Program-made: the position numbers and the translations under genes | NCBI GenBank assembly: GCA_021850955.1 | Contig: JAJZKH010000043.1 | Span: forward strand, 1 to 6,425 | Direction of reading: 5' to 3' | Length of the DNA: 6,425 nt | DNA from: Microcaldota archaeon | GTDB lineage: Archaea > Micrarchaeota > Micrarchaeia > Micrarchaeales > CABMGC01 | Shown here: positions 5,413 to 6,425 of the stretch, in pieces | How positions within the stretch are numbered: position 1 is the first letter of the stretch | How the letters are laid out: each line of letters opens with the position of its first letter | Notes under the pieces: model-generated | Databases searched by the model: none | Told to the model about the DNA's origin: nothing | Seen by the model: the letters and a program-made list of their open reading frames with translations, nothing else

Positions 5413-6425
5413 ATGGACTTATCAATCTTGACTTTTTCTAAGGATAACCCAAACCTTCTGTTTAAACTAATAAAAAATGTAAAGGACATAGCTTCAGAGA
5501 TCGTTATAATAGATAGTAGTTCAGAAAAGATTTATTTTAAATTAAGAAGTAAATGCAAAAAAATGGATAATATAAAATTATTTCATTATAAAGCACTAGG
5601 TTATGTAGAACCATTTAGAATGTTGGGGATATCGAAATGTAATTATGAATTTATATTTTATTTAGATAGCGATGAGTTACTAAACAGAAAACTAATAAAT
5701 TTTCTTAAAAACTTTAGTATACCTAACCACGTTTCAGGTTTGAGAATTAATAGAGTATCGATTAAACACAACGGTAAAAGAGTTATAAATATGGCAGGGT
5801 ATGATATTAGAATTTTTAGAAAAGGTAATGTAAGATATGAAGGTATAATTCATGAGACACCAATTATAACTGGCGAAATAATAGACTTGCCACTCGATTG
5901 CAAAATATATAATTTAGCATATGAAATTAATAATAACCCAAAAAAAGCTATGACAATATATAGTATAGAAACTTACACTGATAGGAAAAGTTATTGGGAT
6001 TTGGTTATGGACACTTCGAAAACGTCATTACTAATAAAAAGGTGGATTAGATTAAAAATAGTTTTACTTAACATAAATAAGGATGACGAACTATCCAAAA
6101 GTGATTATATATTATTTTTAGTACTTGCAAGAGCATTTACTAATGCAATTTATAATTTAATAAATTATAGAACATTGAATCTAAAAAATATTTTAAATTG
6201 GGCTGATTATCAAAAAAATATAATTAATGTTATGTTTGCAGTTGATCCAAAAAAAAGAAAATTTCAATTTCTTTTATCTAAGCAAATTAAAAAGCATCAC
6301 GGTATTATAAATTATTTAAATTTAAGTGACGAGAACATGAATAAAATAAATAATGAAAAACGTTATGAAGAATATGAAGGATTAAACTTGTTTATTAAAT
6401 TATTATCTGATAGATTTTATCATAA
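5413..6425 (+). CDS. Family-2 glycosyltransferase, 3' end beyond the window (partial)
   Basis: The frame is open from this ATG to the right edge without a stop: 337 complete codons, then two bases. The protein begins MDLSILTFSKDNPNLLFKLI, the usual first strand and helix of a GT-A fold. EIVIIDSSS (29-37) is the nucleotide-binding strand, FYLDSDELL (82-90) carries the DXD-type metal site (D85, D87), and the RIFRKGNVRYEGIIHE segment (133-148) is the signature of the WaaE/SunS-like GT2 subgroup (cd02511 type). These make a sugar transferase likely, with donor and acceptor unknown. Residues from about 165 onward form a Lys/Asn/Ile-rich, apparently helical extension I do not recognise; no TPR pattern is obvious. 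G+C is very low (10 of 60 bases at 6301-6360). The gene follows the WbbL-like transferase on the same strand after 39 bases, so the two probably act on the same glycan. Confidence 0.85.
   Translation, partial: MDLSILTFSKDNPNLLFKLIKNVKDIASEIVIIDSSSEKIYFKLRSKCKKMDNIKLFHYKALGYVEPFRMLGISKCNYEFIFYLDSDELLNRKLINFLKNFSIPNHVSGLRINRVSIKHNGKRVINMAGYDIRIFRKGNVRYEGIIHETPIITGEIIDLPLDCKIYNLAYEINNNPKKAMTIYSIETYTDRKSYWDLVMDTSKTSLLIKRWIRLKIVLLNINKDDELSKSDYILFLVLARAFTNAIYNLINYRTLNLKNILNWADYQKNIINVMFAVDPKKRKFQFLLSKQIKKHHGIINYLNLSDENMNKINNEKRYEEYEGLNLFIKLLSDRFYH

Noticed and set aside
1..6425. CRISPR array, insertion sequence, tRNA/rRNA, toxin-antitoxin or defence genes
   Set aside because: No spaced direct repeats, transposase motifs, cloverleaf-like sequence or defence-type proteins were seen; every long frame is accounted for by glycan-related enzymes.

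Overview
The window is an AT-rich surface-glycan locus built around a complete dTDP-L-rhamnose pathway (RmlA, RmlB, RmlC, RmlD), flanked by an FkbM-type methyltransferase and two family-2 glycosyltransferases. I think the host is an archaeon. The first genes of the transcription units have TATA-like boxes about 22-27 bases upstream of their start codons and little or no Shine-Dalgarno sequence, which is the pattern of archaeal leaderless transcripts. Ile-ATA and Arg-AGA/AGG codons are common, and RmlA is the short form (about 240 residues) found in many archaea. The sequence does not fix the lineage: AT-rich Thermoplasmata, Sulfolobales-like or DPANN genomes would all fit, and a bacterium is not strictly excluded.

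Layout. Bases 1-72 look like the 3' end of a plus-strand gene ending in a hydrophobic tail. Bases 73-213 are non-coding or a doubtful N-terminal extension. An FkbM methyltransferase (plus, start 151 or 214, end 1158) meets rmlA tail to tail, with a 4-base overlap. The minus-strand operon reads rmlD-rmlB-rmlA (3738 down to 1155), with ATGA stop/start overlaps at both junctions. A 53-base divergent promoter region (3739-3791) separates it from rmlC (plus, 3792-4328). After rmlC come a WbbL-like glycosyltransferase (plus, best start 4387, end 5373) and a second family-2 glycosyltransferase (plus, from 5413) that runs off the right edge without a stop.

How the genes work together. RmlA makes dTDP-glucose, RmlB makes the 4-keto-6-deoxy sugar, RmlC epimerises it at C3 and C5, and RmlD reduces it to dTDP-L-rhamnose. 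The neighbouring WbbL-like glycosyltransferase is a natural candidate to transfer the rhamnose to a lipid-linked or protein-linked glycan (inference). The second glycosyltransferase would add another sugar, and the FkbM protein could O-methylate a sugar of the same glycan. Likely end products are an S-layer or archaellum N-glycan, or a cell-surface polysaccharide.

Most noteworthy signals: (1) one perfectly palindromic TATA box, at the exact centre of the rmlD/rmlC gap, placed to serve leaderless starts in both directions; (2) interlocked 3' ends of the FkbM gene and rmlA, where each gene's likely oligo-T terminator lies inside the other's coding sequence; (3) an A-AAA-AAG slippery heptamer at the end of rmlB, whose -1 frame leads directly into rmlA. 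I saw no CRISPR array, insertion sequence, tRNA, rRNA or defence system. The enzymes themselves belong to known families.
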